From: Coriobacteriaceae bacterium
GTDB taxonomy: Bacteria; Actinomycetota; Coriobacteriia; Coriobacteriales; UMGS124
DNA: 64,000 nt
Assembly (NCBI GenBank): GCA_019421015.1
Contig: JAHZGC010000001.1
Location: forward strand, 227,509-291,508
Direction of reading: 5' to 3'
Shown here: one piece after another, positions 27,351 to 35,582 of the stretch
Layout: every line of letters starts with the position of its first letter
How positions within the stretch are numbered: position 1 is the stretch's first letter
The notes under the pieces: model-generated
The model's input: the letters and a program-made list of their open reading frames with translations, nothing else
The model's database searches: none
What the model was told of the DNA's origin: nothing
Program-made: the position numbers and the translations under genes

Positions 27351-27734
27351 ATGCCCTCCGATCCCATCATCTGCGCAGTCCATGTGACGCCCAAGTCGGG
27401 AAAAGACCAGGTCGTGGGTATCTCCACCGCGGCCGACGGCATGCGCGAGGTGCGTGTTCGGGTGACCGCCCCACCCGACAACGGCAAGGCGAACAAGGCG
27501 GTCTGCAAGCTCCTGGCCTCCTCGCTCGGTATCGCTAAAAGCTGTGTCACGATCAAGCGCGGCGAGACAAGCCACCACAAGCTGCTGCAGATCGAATGCT
27601 CCCCGCAGATCTTCGACGAGTGGACGGCGGCCTTGCCTACGGTGCAGTGGAGGCCAATCTCGCCCGACCAGGTTCCCCAGTGCGCGTTGATTCCTCTGGA
27701 CGAGGCCGAGAAGCTCGCTTTGGGCGAGCCGTAG
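27351..27734 (+). CDS. YggU/DUF167-family protein
   Basis: 127 residues from the ATG at 27351. The family core VHVTPKSGKDQVVG...VRVTAPPDNGKANKAV is clear; DUF167 proteins are usually about 95 residues, so there is a ~30-residue C-terminal extension. The function of the family is not established. The ribosome-binding site is weak. A TACAAT promoter box for the riboswitch downstream lies 40 bases past its stop. Confidence 0.88.
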   Translation: MPSDPIICAVHVTPKSGKDQVVGISTAADGMREVRVRVTAPPDNGKANKAVCKLLASSLGIAKSCVTIKRGETSHHKLLQIECSPQIFDEWTAALPTVQWRPISPDQVPQCALIPLDEAEKLALGEP

Positions 27735-27799
27735 CGGTGACCGGAGCCGGCAACCGGCGGCGGCACCCAGTGCTACAATCGCCACCAACCGTATACATG

Positions 27800-28023
27800 G
27801 CATTGATGGTTGCGCCGGCGGGCCTGTTTATCGGCCGCCCGTCGGCGCGGCCCCTATGGGGGCCGGGGGAATGTGGGTGAGAATCCCGCGCTATACCAGT
27901 AACCGTAAACGCCGATGGGCCGGTCGCCCCGGGGTCTCTCCCCTGGGAACCGCAGGCATGCGGACCGGCCCAGGCGAGGCAAAGTCGGAGCACCCTTCCA
28001 TCGCACCGCCGCCCTGGAAGGAG
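27800..28023 (+). ncRNA. Cobalamin riboswitch
   Basis: Conserved B12-riboswitch sequence is visible: GGGAATGTGGGTGAGAATCC (ending near 27893), then CAGTAACCGTAA, and AAGTCGGAGCACC at 27981-27993. A P1 helix can form between GATGG (27805-27809) and CCATC (27998-28002), with a long P3-type hairpin between. CTTCCA (27995-28000) can pair alternatively with TGGAAG (28015-28020), which overlaps the Shine-Dalgarno AAGGAG of the next gene; this suggests translational control. A promoter box TGCTACAAT lies at 27771-27779. Confidence 0.85.
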
Positions 28024-28034
28024 CCCCTGCCCCT

Positions 28035-29369
28035 ATGTTCACCGAACGCCTGCTGACCGCCACCGTCAAGGCCATGGCCAAGCGCCGCCTGGCCCTCAAG
28101 CCCACCGACGAGACCATGATGCCCGCCCCCGAGCCAAGCCGCAAGTACATGCTCTACATGCATGTGCCCTTCTGCCAGGTGCTCTGCCCCTACTGCAGCT
28201 TCAACCGCTACCCCTATCGCCAAGAGGTGGCGCGGCCCTACTTCGAGAGCCTGCGCAAAGAGATGCTCATGCTCAAAGACCTGGGCTACGACTTCGAGAG
28301 CCTCTACGTGGGCGGCGGCACCCCCACCATCATGCTCGACGAGCTCTGCCGAACCATCGACCTGGCGCGCGAGAACTTCTCGATCACCGAGGTGTCGTCG
28401 GAGACCAACCCCAACCACCTCACCAAGCCCTACCTCGAGCAGCTCACGGGCCGCGTGCAACGGCTCTCGGTGGGCGTCCAGAGCTTCGACGACGGGCTGC
28501 TCAAGCAGATGGACCGCTACAAGAAGTACGGCAGCGGCGAGCAGATCCTGGAGCGCATCGCCGAGGCCAACGGCTACTTCGACTCGCTCAACGTCGACAT
28601 GATCTTCAACTTCCCCTCGCAGACCGAGGAGATCCTGCGCTCCGACCTCGAGAAGATCGCCGCCTGCGGGGCGCGCCAGACCACGTTCTCGCCGCTCTAC
28701 GCCTCGAACGGCACCGTGCGCAAGATGGCTTCGGCCTTGGGCGAGCTGGACTACGACCGCGAACGCCGCTACTACCACATCCTCGATGACTACCTGGCCG
28801 GGGGAGAAACCCCGCGCTTCCGGCGCAGCACCCTGTGGACCTTCACCCGCACCGGCTCTGCCACCAAGACCGCCGAGGGCTACGACCAGATCGACGAGTA
28901 CCAGACCAACTACGACGACTACCCCGCCATCGGCAGCGGCTCGATCACGCATCTGAACGGGGCGCTCTACGTGAACACGTTCGGCATCTCCGACTACAAC
29001 GCCGCCATTGCATCGGGCCGCATGTCGCTCATGGGCAAGAGCACGCTTAGCAAGCACGACCTCATGGACTACCGCTTCTTGGTCGAGCTCTACAAGCTAC
29101 GGCTCGACAAGCGGCGCTTCGAGCGGGAGTTCGGCTGCAGCGTGGAGCGCGGGCTTCCGCTCGAGATGGCCTTCATGCGGGTCAACGGCGCCTTCGAGGT
29201 CGACGACGAGCGCGAGCTCACCCTCACGCCCAAGGGCCGCTACCTCGTGGTGGTGCTCTATCGCCAGTTCCTGAGCGGCATGAACAACCTGCGCGAACAG
29301 GCCCGCGAGGCGTTGCCGGCGGCAGAGCGCCAGCTGCTCTTTGGCGACGAGGACGCCTGCAGCGCGTAG
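28035..29369 (+). CDS. HemN/HutW-like radical SAM protein under cobalamin riboswitch control
   Basis: 444 residues from the ATG at 28035. The radical SAM CX3CX2C motif CQVLCPYC lies at residues 47-54. HemN-type features follow: the GGGTPT motif near residue 98 and LSVGVQSFDDGLLKQMDRY. It is closer to HutW/ChuW-type heme-utilisation enzymes than to HemW in length and character, but the exact subfamily needs a tree. The cobalamin riboswitch directly upstream is unexpected for a heme gene and suggests a role in corrinoid or other tetrapyrrole metabolism. The FecBCDE-type uptake operon lies 1.1 kb upstream in the same orientation. Confidence 0.88.
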   Translation: MFTERLLTATVKAMAKRRLALKPTDETMMPAPEPSRKYMLYMHVPFCQVLCPYCSFNRYPYRQEVARPYFESLRKEMLMLKDLGYDFESLYVGGGTPTIMLDELCRTIDLARENFSITEVSSETNPNHLTKPYLEQLTGRVQRLSVGVQSFDDGLLKQMDRYKKYGSGEQILERIAEANGYFDSLNVDMIFNFPSQTEEILRSDLEKIAACGARQTTFSPLYASNGTVRKMASALGELDYDRERRYYHILDDYLAGGETPRFRRSTLWTFTRTGSATKTAEGYDQIDEYQTNYDDYPAIGSGSITHLNGALYVNTFGISDYNAAIASGRMSLMGKSTLSKHDLMDYRFLVELYKLRLDKRRFEREFGCSVERGLPLEMAFMRVNGAFEVDDERELTLTPKGRYLVVVLYRQFLSGMNNLREQAREALPAAERQLLFGDEDACSA

Positions 29370-29435
29370 TGGTCGCGGGTGGGTCGCACAAAACCTGCGC
29401 ATCGCGCGACGTCGCCGGGTGTAGCATGTCTGCCC

Positions 29436-30359
29436 ATGCTGAGCCTGATACTTGCCCAAAAGATCCTCTCGATGTTCGTCATCATGGCGATGGGGTTCGC
29501 CCTCGTCCGCACGCACGTGGTGTCCTCCGAGGACAGTCGCGGCGTGTCGCTGGCCACGCTCTATGTGATCTCGCCGTGCATGATCGTCTCGGCCTTCCAG
29601 ATGGAGATGACCCACGAGGTCGCCAGCGGGTTCGTCCTCGCACTGGGGGCGGGGCTGCTCGTCCAGGTGCTGTTTTGGCTGCTGTCGGTCGTTTTTGGGC
29701 GATTGCTTAAGCTCGACGCCGTGGAGCGGGCCTCGGTCATCTACTCCAACGCCGGGAATCTCATCGTGCCCCTCGTGGTCATGACGCTCGGCCAGGACAT
29801 GGTGATCTACTGCACCGCCTACCTGGCCTTTCAGACCATCTTCATGTGGAGCCACGGCAAGAGCCTCATGGAGGGCAAGCGTTCGGTCTCCTGGCGCAAG
29901 ATGTTCCTGCGCATCAACATGGTGGCCGTGTACGTGGGGCTGTTCATGTTCTTCACGGGGCTGCGCTTTCCTGAGCCCGTCGCCATCGCCGTCGACTCGG
30001 TGGGCTCCATGGTCGGTCCGGCCGCCATGCTTGTGACCGGCATGATCATGGGTTCCATCGATTTCCGCGCGATGCTCTCGTATAGGCGGCTGCCCATCCC
30101 GGTGGTCCTGCGTCTGGTGGTGTTCCCCCTCATCGCGCTCGCGGTCCTCAAGTTCACACCGTTGGCGACGCTTGCCCCCAACGGTGCGTCCGTGCTGCTT
30201 GTGACCCTGTTGGCCGCCGCGGCGCCCAGCGCTTCGACCATCAACCAGATGGCCCAGATCTACAATCACGACGCCGGATACGCGAGCGCCATCAACGTGG
30301 TCACCATTTTGCTGTGCATCGTGACCATGCCGACCATGGTGGCGCTCTACCAGCTATAG
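29436..30359 (+). CDS. AEC-family (auxin efflux carrier) transporter
   Basis: 307 residues with about ten membrane segments in two halves, typical of AEC/Mem_trans permeases (YSNAGNLIVPLVVMTLGQ; PSASTINQMAQIYNHDAGYA). The bacterial family moves organic acids such as malate or malonate. No Shine-Dalgarno precedes the ATG at 29436, but a TAGCAT box lies close upstream, so the message may have a very short leader. It follows the radical SAM gene by 66 bases. Confidence 0.87.
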   Translation: MLSLILAQKILSMFVIMAMGFALVRTHVVSSEDSRGVSLATLYVISPCMIVSAFQMEMTHEVASGFVLALGAGLLVQVLFWLLSVVFGRLLKLDAVERASVIYSNAGNLIVPLVVMTLGQDMVIYCTAYLAFQTIFMWSHGKSLMEGKRSVSWRKMFLRINMVAVYVGLFMFFTGLRFPEPVAIAVDSVGSMVGPAAMLVTGMIMGSIDFRAMLSYRRLPIPVVLRLVVFPLIALAVLKFTPLATLAPNGASVLLVTLLAAAAPSASTINQMAQIYNHDAGYASAINVVTILLCIVTMPTMVALYQL

Positions 30360-30371
30360 GGGCACCCTGCT

Positions 30372-30890
30372 TTATGCCACGTAGTACACGTAGTTCTCCT
30401 TGCGCGGCTTGGGGTCGGGCTCGAGCCCCTCGGGGTAGCCCAGGATGCAGTGGCCGATGCCCTCATAGTCTCCCTCGATGCCCAGGTCGGCCAGGATCTG
30501 CCTGCCCTCGGGCGAGTCAAACTCCTCTTTTGCCCGGTGAATCCAGCAGCTGCCGAGCCCCTGCTCGTGGGCCGCGTTCATGAGGTTGCCCATGACGAGG
30601 CTGCCGTCGTAGACGTAGGTGGGCACCGAGCGGTCGGCCAGCACCACGAGCACCACCGGGGCCCCGTAGAACGGGTCGGAGTCGACACCCATGATCTGGG
30701 CGTTCATGCGCGAAAGGCGGTCGCGCAGCTCGCGGTTGGTCACGGCCACGATGATGGGCGACTGGCGGTTCAGGCCGGTGGGCGCATAGACGCCGGCCTC
30801 GATGACGTGGGCAAGGACCTCGTCGTCGATGGGGTCGTCGCGATAGGCGCGCACGCTGCGGCGGGTTACCAGCATATCGAATCCGTTCAT
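30372..30890 (-). CDS. Nitroreductase-family FMN oxidoreductase
   Basis: 172 residues, preceded by AAGGAGGAG. The N-terminal FMN-phosphate site TRRSVRAYRDDPI and APTGLNRQSP match the family, as does the region GSCWIHRAKEEF. It has the typical length of a short nitroreductase that reduces nitro compounds, quinones or enones with NAD(P)H. It converges on the AEC gene (12-bp gap) and is divergent from the DUF2148 gene. Confidence 0.92.
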   Translation of the reverse strand: MNGFDMLVTRRSVRAYRDDPIDDEVLAHVIEAGVYAPTGLNRQSPIIVAVTNRELRDRLSRMNAQIMGVDSDPFYGAPVVLVVLADRSVPTYVYDGSLVMGNLMNAAHEQGLGSCWIHRAKEEFDSPEGRQILADLGIEGDYEGIGHCILGYPEGLEPDPKPRKENYVYYVA

Positions 30891-31157
30891 TGCTCCTCCT
30901 TGGATGACACGTCTCTTGACGCTGCGGGGCCCTGGGGCCCCGTTCCTACAGTGTGCCCAAAACTCGCGGAGGCGGTGGGGAGAATCCCTCGGGAGTCCTG
31001 TAAAATATCCTGCCGCTACTGCCGCCGCGCTCCGTTCGGGTCTGCGGGCCCGCTACGTCTTGCTTTCAGCATACGTTGCGTCGGCGGTGCCGCACCGCGC
31101 TATCGGGTACCATGGTGGGCACGAGAGCGACGAACCCCACGAGACGGGAGAGCACCC

Positions 31158-31676
31158 ATGCTGTACAACGAGCGCGGAGAGCGCCACGGCCAGGCCCTCG
31201 ACATCGCCAAGAAGATGATGGTGGCAGCCCGCACAGCACCCAAGGGCAAGGGCATCGACGCCATAGAGGTGGCTGTGGTCGACGGTCCGCAGGTCGGCGA
31301 GCTGGCTGGTGAGATGCGCCGCGTCGCCGAGGAACGCGGCCATAAGTTCTTCCTGCGCGACGCCCTGTGCGTCGAAGCATCCGAATGCGTGCTGCTGGTG
31401 GGCACGGCCGACAAGCCCCTGGGGCTCAATTGCGGGCACTGCGGCTTTGAGCGCTGCGCGGACCGTCTCCCGGGCGTGCCCTGCGCCATCAACAGCGTCG
31501 ACGTGGGCATCGCGCTCGGCTCCGCCTGCTCCAAGGCGGCCGACTACCGGGCCGACACGCGGGTGCTGTTCTCGGCCGGCTTTGCTGCGCAGCGCCTCGG
31601 GTTTTTGGGGACGTGCCGCCAGGTGTTCGCGTTGCCGGTGAGCGTCTCCTCCAAAAGCCCGTTCTTCGACCGGTAG
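31158..31676 (+). CDS. DUF2148 cysteine-rich protein
   Basis: 172 residues from the ATG at 31158 (GACGGGAGAG upstream). A conserved Cys-rich centre (LNCGHCGFERCADR, CAINSVDVGIALGSACSKAA) suggests an Fe-S or metal site; the family is often described as a ferredoxin-like domain. It occurs widely in anaerobes and its function is unknown. It is divergent from the nitroreductase gene; co-regulation is possible. Confidence 0.85.
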   Translation: MLYNERGERHGQALDIAKKMMVAARTAPKGKGIDAIEVAVVDGPQVGELAGEMRRVAEERGHKFFLRDALCVEASECVLLVGTADKPLGLNCGHCGFERCADRLPGVPCAINSVDVGIALGSACSKAADYRADTRVLFSAGFAAQRLGFLGTCRQVFALPVSVSSKSPFFDR

Positions 31677-31755
31677 GCGAGCCGTGGCGGCTTTGTGTGC
31701 CCGCCGCCCGATACGGCAGGTGCCCCATCATCCGACGACATGATTTTTTAGGATT

Positions 31756-31930
31756 CCGGCAACCCCTTCAAAGGGGTGAGAACGGCATGGGGCTCGGAGC
31801 CCCGTCTTTCAAGACGGGTGCGCATCTCATCCAAAACCTCATCCTCACCGGATGAATATGGCGTCGATTTGGTAAAACCGTGCTTCGATGGCGAAACCCG
31901 CCCTTCGCGGATGGGCGTTTGCGAGGGGGC
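31756..31930 (+). promoter_or_regulatory. Multi-hairpin leader before the YczE-like gene
   Basis: Three consecutive perfect hairpins can form: CCCCTT/AAGGGG, GGGGCTC/GAGCCCC-type, and CCCGTCTT/AAGACGGG. A longer imperfect helix follows, roughly 31815-31865. It occupies most of the 303-bp gap upstream of a membrane protein gene. It does not match a riboswitch class I can name. Confidence 0.4.
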
Positions 31931-31979
31931 GAAGGCGGCGTGATAATGGGGGCCTAACCCTAAGGAGGCGCATGTCGCT

Positions 31980-32765
31980 GTGAGTTCCCCCGTCCGTCCG
32001 TCGTTTTTTGACCGTTGGTGCGCGCTGTTCACCAGACCGGTCCCCAACCTGGTCCTGCGCATGGCCGTGCTGCTTGGCGGCCTTGCCTGCATCGCCTTTG
32101 GCGTCGCGCTGTCGCGTGCCACGGGTATGGGCACCTCGCCCATCTCGTGCGTCCCGGCGGTTCTGAGCTACGTGGTTCCCGAGCTGACCATCGGCACGTT
32201 CACCTTTATGTTTAACCTCCTGTTCGTCGCGGCCCAGGTCGCCCTGCTGCGGCGCGACTACAAGCCGGTCCAGCTGCTGCAACTGCCGCTGACCCTGGTG
32301 TTCTCGCTGCTCATCGATGGGTTTGTTCCTTGGGCCGAGCTGGTTCCCCTGCCCAACTACCCGGCCTGCGTGCTGGCCATGCTCGTCTCGATCTGCTTCA
32401 CGGCCTTGGGTGTGTTCCTCGAGGTTAAGGCCACCTTTATCCCGCTGCCCGGCGAGGGCATCAGCACCACGGTCTCCAAGGTCACCGGCATTGCGTTCCC
32501 CCGCTGCAAGCTGGGTTTTGACGTGGGCAACGTCGTGCTCGGCACGGTCTTGTCGCTGGTTGCCCTGGGCGGACTGTTCGGCGTGCGCGAGGGAACGGTT
32601 CTGGCCGCGCTCGCCGTGGGCCCGCTTGTTCGCGTGATCAACCGGGCGCTGCCGTGGTTCGACCGCTGGGTGCCGACCAAGGCCCCGGGCCTGCTCTTTG
32701 CCGACCAGACCGTCGCGCCCGCCCCTGCGTCAAACGGTACCGCCCTGTCGGGCGCCGCCGACTAG
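31980..32765 (+). CDS. YczE/YitT-like integral membrane protein
   Basis: 261 residues starting at GTG 31980, 11-12 bases after AAGGAGG. Six or so membrane segments are present, with family-like stretches ACIAFGVALSRATGMGTSPI and PLPGEGISTTVSKVTG. Members are uncharacterised transport-like proteins. A three-codon ATG-TCG-CTG-TGA reading frame at 31972 overlaps the GTG start, so the true initiation is not fully settled. A hairpin at 32764-32830 follows. Confidence 0.8.
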   Translation: MSSPVRPSFFDRWCALFTRPVPNLVLRMAVLLGGLACIAFGVALSRATGMGTSPISCVPAVLSYVVPELTIGTFTFMFNLLFVAAQVALLRRDYKPVQLLQLPLTLVFSLLIDGFVPWAELVPLPNYPACVLAMLVSICFTALGVFLEVKATFIPLPGEGISTTVSKVTGIAFPRCKLGFDVGNVVLGTVLSLVALGGLFGVREGTVLAALAVGPLVRVINRALPWFDRWVPTKAPGLLFADQTVAPAPASNGTALSGAAD

Positions 32766-32830
32766 AACATTTTGAAAAAGTCCCTGCATACCGCGCCCCC
32801 GCGCGCCTCGGTGCAGCATTTTTGTGTTCT
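32764..32830. repeat. Shortened relative of the palindromic element family
   Basis: Outer arms AGAACA/TGTTCT (32764-32769, 32825-32830) enclose AAAAA...TTTTT arms and a CTGCA/TGCAG pair. The minus-strand sequence GGCGCGCGGGGGCGCGGTATG resembles the core of the 33723 copy, with the second half missing. It may serve as the terminator of the YczE-like gene. Confidence 0.5.
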
Positions 32831-32857
32831 GCCATAGGGCAATTCGAGGAGGTTTCC

Positions 32858-33499
32858 GTGCTGCTTGTTCTGACCGGCGATATCCAGATCGGCAAGACCC
32901 GTTGGCTCCAAGCCTCGGTCGACCGGCTCGAGGCGGCCGGGGTGGGCTGCGAGGGGGTCGTGGCGCCGGGGGTGTGGCGCCCCCAGGCGGCCCCCGAGGG
33001 CGGCTACGAGAAGCTCGGCATCGACAACCTGCTGCTGCCCGAGCACGAGCTCGTGCCCTTTGCCCGCCGCGAGGACCTGGCCCGCGCCGAGGGAACCTAC
33101 GACCCCACCAACGGTTCGGCCCAGCTGGGCCTGGTATGGCATATCGACGAGGGGGCGGTCTGCCGGGTCAACGCCCATTTCGAGGCCCTCCAGGCGCGTA
33201 TCGACGCGACCCCTGCGGCGGAGAGGCCCTTGTGCCGCCGGGTGCTCTTCGTCGACGAGCTGGGGCGCCTTGAACTCCAGCGCGGCGGCGGCCTCACGGC
33301 GGCCATGGGGCTGCTCGCGCGCGGACCCCAGGGCTATTACGACCATGCGCTGGTGGTGGCCCGCAACGCCTTTGGCCTCAACGAGCGCGTCGTCGAGCGC
33401 TTCGGCGAAGCCTGGGGGGGTGCCGTGCAGGTCGGTCCTGGCAAGAAGACCTGGGACGCATGGTTCTCCCCGCTCTGCGGCGGTTCACAGAATTGTTGA
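32858..33499 (+). CDS. P-loop nucleoside-triphosphatase (THEP1-like)
   Basis: 213 residues starting at GTG 32858, with an excellent GAGGAGG site 5 bases before it. The P-loop is GDIQIGKTRW at residues 7-16, and a Walker B-like LFVDELGRLEL lies near residue 130. It resembles the THEP1/DUF2478 NTPase family, sometimes linked to molybdate or nucleotide metabolism. A lysine riboswitch begins about 55 bases after its stop, so it is transcribed separately from the NhaC-type gene. Confidence 0.8.
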   Translation: MLLVLTGDIQIGKTRWLQASVDRLEAAGVGCEGVVAPGVWRPQAAPEGGYEKLGIDNLLLPEHELVPFARREDLARAEGTYDPTNGSAQLGLVWHIDEGAVCRVNAHFEALQARIDATPAAERPLCRRVLFVDELGRLELQRGGGLTAAMGLLARGPQGYYDHALVVARNAFGLNERVVERFGEAWGGAVQVGPGKKTWDAWFSPLCGGSQNC

Positions 33500-33554
33500 C
33501 GCATCTTGAACGCCGGCCGCGAGGTCGCCATAATGGCAGCGTCGGCAAGCTTTG

Positions 33555-33710
33555 AGCAGACAGGCATGATAGAGGCGCGGCGCGCCAAGAGTAGCCCTGC
33601 GGACATGCGCGGAACCGCAGGCAGGGCCAAAGGGGCCGCCGCCGAAGGACGGCCGGGGTTTCGCCCGGACGGACCTGGGGCGAGGGACAACATCTCTCGC
33701 ACTGTCGCCC
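33555..33710 (+). ncRNA. Lysine riboswitch (L-box)
   Basis: Conserved L-box blocks appear in the right order: AGAGGCGCGG (33571-33580), AAGAGTAG (33587-33594), AAAGGGGCCGCCGCCGAAG (33629-33647) and CCTGGGGCGAGGGAC (33674-33688). Closing pairs GACAG/CTGTC can form at the ends. It lies upstream of the NhaC-family gene, and a palindromic element ending in TTTTT follows at 33723, which could act as its terminator. Confidence 0.82.
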
Positions 33711-33722
33711 TGATGTATTAAG

Positions 33723-33804
33723 AAAAATGCCGTTCGCAAGGCGCGCGAGGGTGAGGTGTACTGAAGTACATGAGCCCGAGCGGAACGCGGCGAACGGCGT
33801 TTTT
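33723..33804. repeat. Palindromic intergenic element, copy C
   Basis: 82 bp from AAAAA to TTTTT. Outer arms GCCGTTCGC/GCGAACGGC enclose the family core with a TGTAC/GTACA central hairpin. It immediately follows the lysine riboswitch and resembles an intrinsic terminator in both directions. Confidence 0.8.
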
Positions 33805-33932
33805 CAACACGCTGGGGCGGAGGGCTATCGTGGCCGAAGTGCGGCGGGATCTTTGCATCTCTCTCCTCACAGGCCATGGTTAGTCATGGCCTGGATGGTC
33901 GGGCTATACACCTCGTCCTGGAGGAGAGACCC

Positions 33933-35507
33933 ATGGAGTTCTTCGGCACGTTCTGGGCACTTGTGCCCCCGCTCGTCGCCATCGTTTTGGCGCTCATCAC
34001 CAAAGAGACCTATACGTCGCTGTTTGTGGGCATCGTGGTCGGCGCCCTGCTGCTGGCCGGGTTCAACCCCGTCGACACCTTGAACTACGTGGTCGGCGCC
34101 ACGGTGGGGGAGGGCGACGAAGCCGTCTCGGTGGGCGTTATCAGCGCGCTCGCCGACCCGTGGAACGCGGGCATCTTTATGTTCCTGGTGATCCTGGGCA
34201 TCCTGGTGGCGCTCATCAACGCGGCCGGCGGTTCGGCGGCCTTCGGTGCGTGGGCGGCACGTCACATCAAGACACGCGTCGGCGCCCAGCTCGCCACCGT
34301 GGTCCTGGGCTGCCTCATCTTTGTGGACGACTACTTCAACTGCCTGACCGTGGGCGCCGTGATGCGCCCGGTGACCGACGCTCGCCGGGTCTCGCGCGCC
34401 AAGCTCTCGTACCTCATCGACTCCACGGCGGCCCCCGTCTGCATGATCGCCCCCATCTCGTCGTGGGCTGCCGCCGTCTCGGCCACGGCCGCCGACCTCG
34501 ACACGGGCATAAGCGGCATCCAGCTCTTTGTGCAGGCCATCCCCTATAACTTCTACTCGCTTCTAACCATCGTGTTCGTGGTGGTCATCATCGTCATGGG
34601 CTTCGACTACGGCCCCATGGCCAAAGCCGAGCTTGCGGCCTACCGCGACGGCGAGCTGGGGTCGCTCGGCGGCGAGGACGTCGAGAGCAACTCCAAGGCG
34701 CGCCTGGTCGACATGCTGCTGCCCATCGTGGTCCTCATCGTGTGCTGCATCGTGGGCATGCTCTACGTGGGAGGCTTCTGGGACCCGGCGGCCGAGGGCT
34801 ACCTGGACCCGGCCCTGGCCTTTGGCAACACCGACGCCTCGGTGGGCCTGCCGTGGGGCTCGCTGGTGGCGCTCGTGTTCACGGTGATCTACCTGCTCTG
34901 CCGCCGCGTCATCACCATGGGCAAGCTGTCTGAGTGCATCTCGGAGGGCTTTAGGGCTATGGCCCCCGCCGGCCTCGTCCTGACGTTCCCCCCGACCCTC
35001 GCGCTCGTGGCGCGCGCCTTGGGCGCCGACGTGTACGTCCACGGCCTCATGGAGGGCGCGGCCGAGGGCCTCTACAACATGCTGCCGGCCATCATCTTCT
35101 TGGTGGCTCTGGGGCTGGCCTTTGCCACGGGCACGAGCTGGGGGACCTTCGGCATCCTCATCCCCATCGTGCTCTCGGTCCTCTCCGCCTCGCCCACGCT
35201 GCTGACCATCGGCATCTCGGCCTGCCTGGCCGGTGCCGTGTGCGGTGACCACATCTCGCCCATCTCCGACACCACCATCATGTCGTCGGCCGGCGCCAAC
35301 GTGAACCACCTCGTGCACGTGAGCACCCAGATGCCCTATGCGCTCACGGTGGGTGCCATCTCGTGCGTGTGCTTTGCGGTGGCCGGCTTCGTGCAGAACT
35401 GGATGATCAGCCTGGCGGTGGGCGTGGTGCTCGTGGTGGCGACCCTGCTGGTGCTGCGTGCCACCGTTGGCACCCGCATCGGGGGCGAGAAGGCCTCGGC
35501 GGAGTAG
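33933..35507 (+). CDS. NhaC-family transporter, probable lysine importer
   Basis: 524 residues with GGAGGAGAG before the ATG at 33933. About 12 membrane segments and NhaC-superfamily motifs are visible, including LIFVDDYFNCLTVGAVMRP and GDHISPISDTTIMSSAGANV. Many NhaC-family proteins are Na+/H+ antiporters, but those behind lysine riboswitches (the LysW group) are regarded as lysine transporters. The riboswitch at 33555-33710 supports that reading here. A strong terminator follows. Confidence 0.9.
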   Translation: MEFFGTFWALVPPLVAIVLALITKETYTSLFVGIVVGALLLAGFNPVDTLNYVVGATVGEGDEAVSVGVISALADPWNAGIFMFLVILGILVALINAAGGSAAFGAWAARHIKTRVGAQLATVVLGCLIFVDDYFNCLTVGAVMRPVTDARRVSRAKLSYLIDSTAAPVCMIAPISSWAAAVSATAADLDTGISGIQLFVQAIPYNFYSLLTIVFVVVIIVMGFDYGPMAKAELAAYRDGELGSLGGEDVESNSKARLVDMLLPIVVLIVCCIVGMLYVGGFWDPAAEGYLDPALAFGNTDASVGLPWGSLVALVFTVIYLLCRRVITMGKLSECISEGFRAMAPAGLVLTFPPTLALVARALGADVYVHGLMEGAAEGLYNMLPAIIFLVALGLAFATGTSWGTFGILIPIVLSVLSASPTLLTIGISACLAGAVCGDHISPISDTTIMSSAGANVNHLVHVSTQMPYALTVGAISCVCFAVAGFVQNWMISLAVGVVLVVATLLVLRATVGTRIGGEKASAE

Positions 35508-35544
35508 GGCAGGGGCTCGACCGCCTGCCAACAAGATGGGTTCA

Positions 35545-35582
35545 AGGGGCGCCGGCGTACGAACCCGGCGCCCCTCTTTTTT
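35545..35582. terminator. Bidirectional intrinsic terminator
   Basis: Perfect 11-bp stem (AGGGGCGCCGG / CCGGCGCCCCT, 35545-35555 and 35565-35575) followed by CTTTTTT on the plus strand. It lies between the converging NhaC-type and mnmA genes; the T-run touches the mnmA stop codon. Confidence 0.85.
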
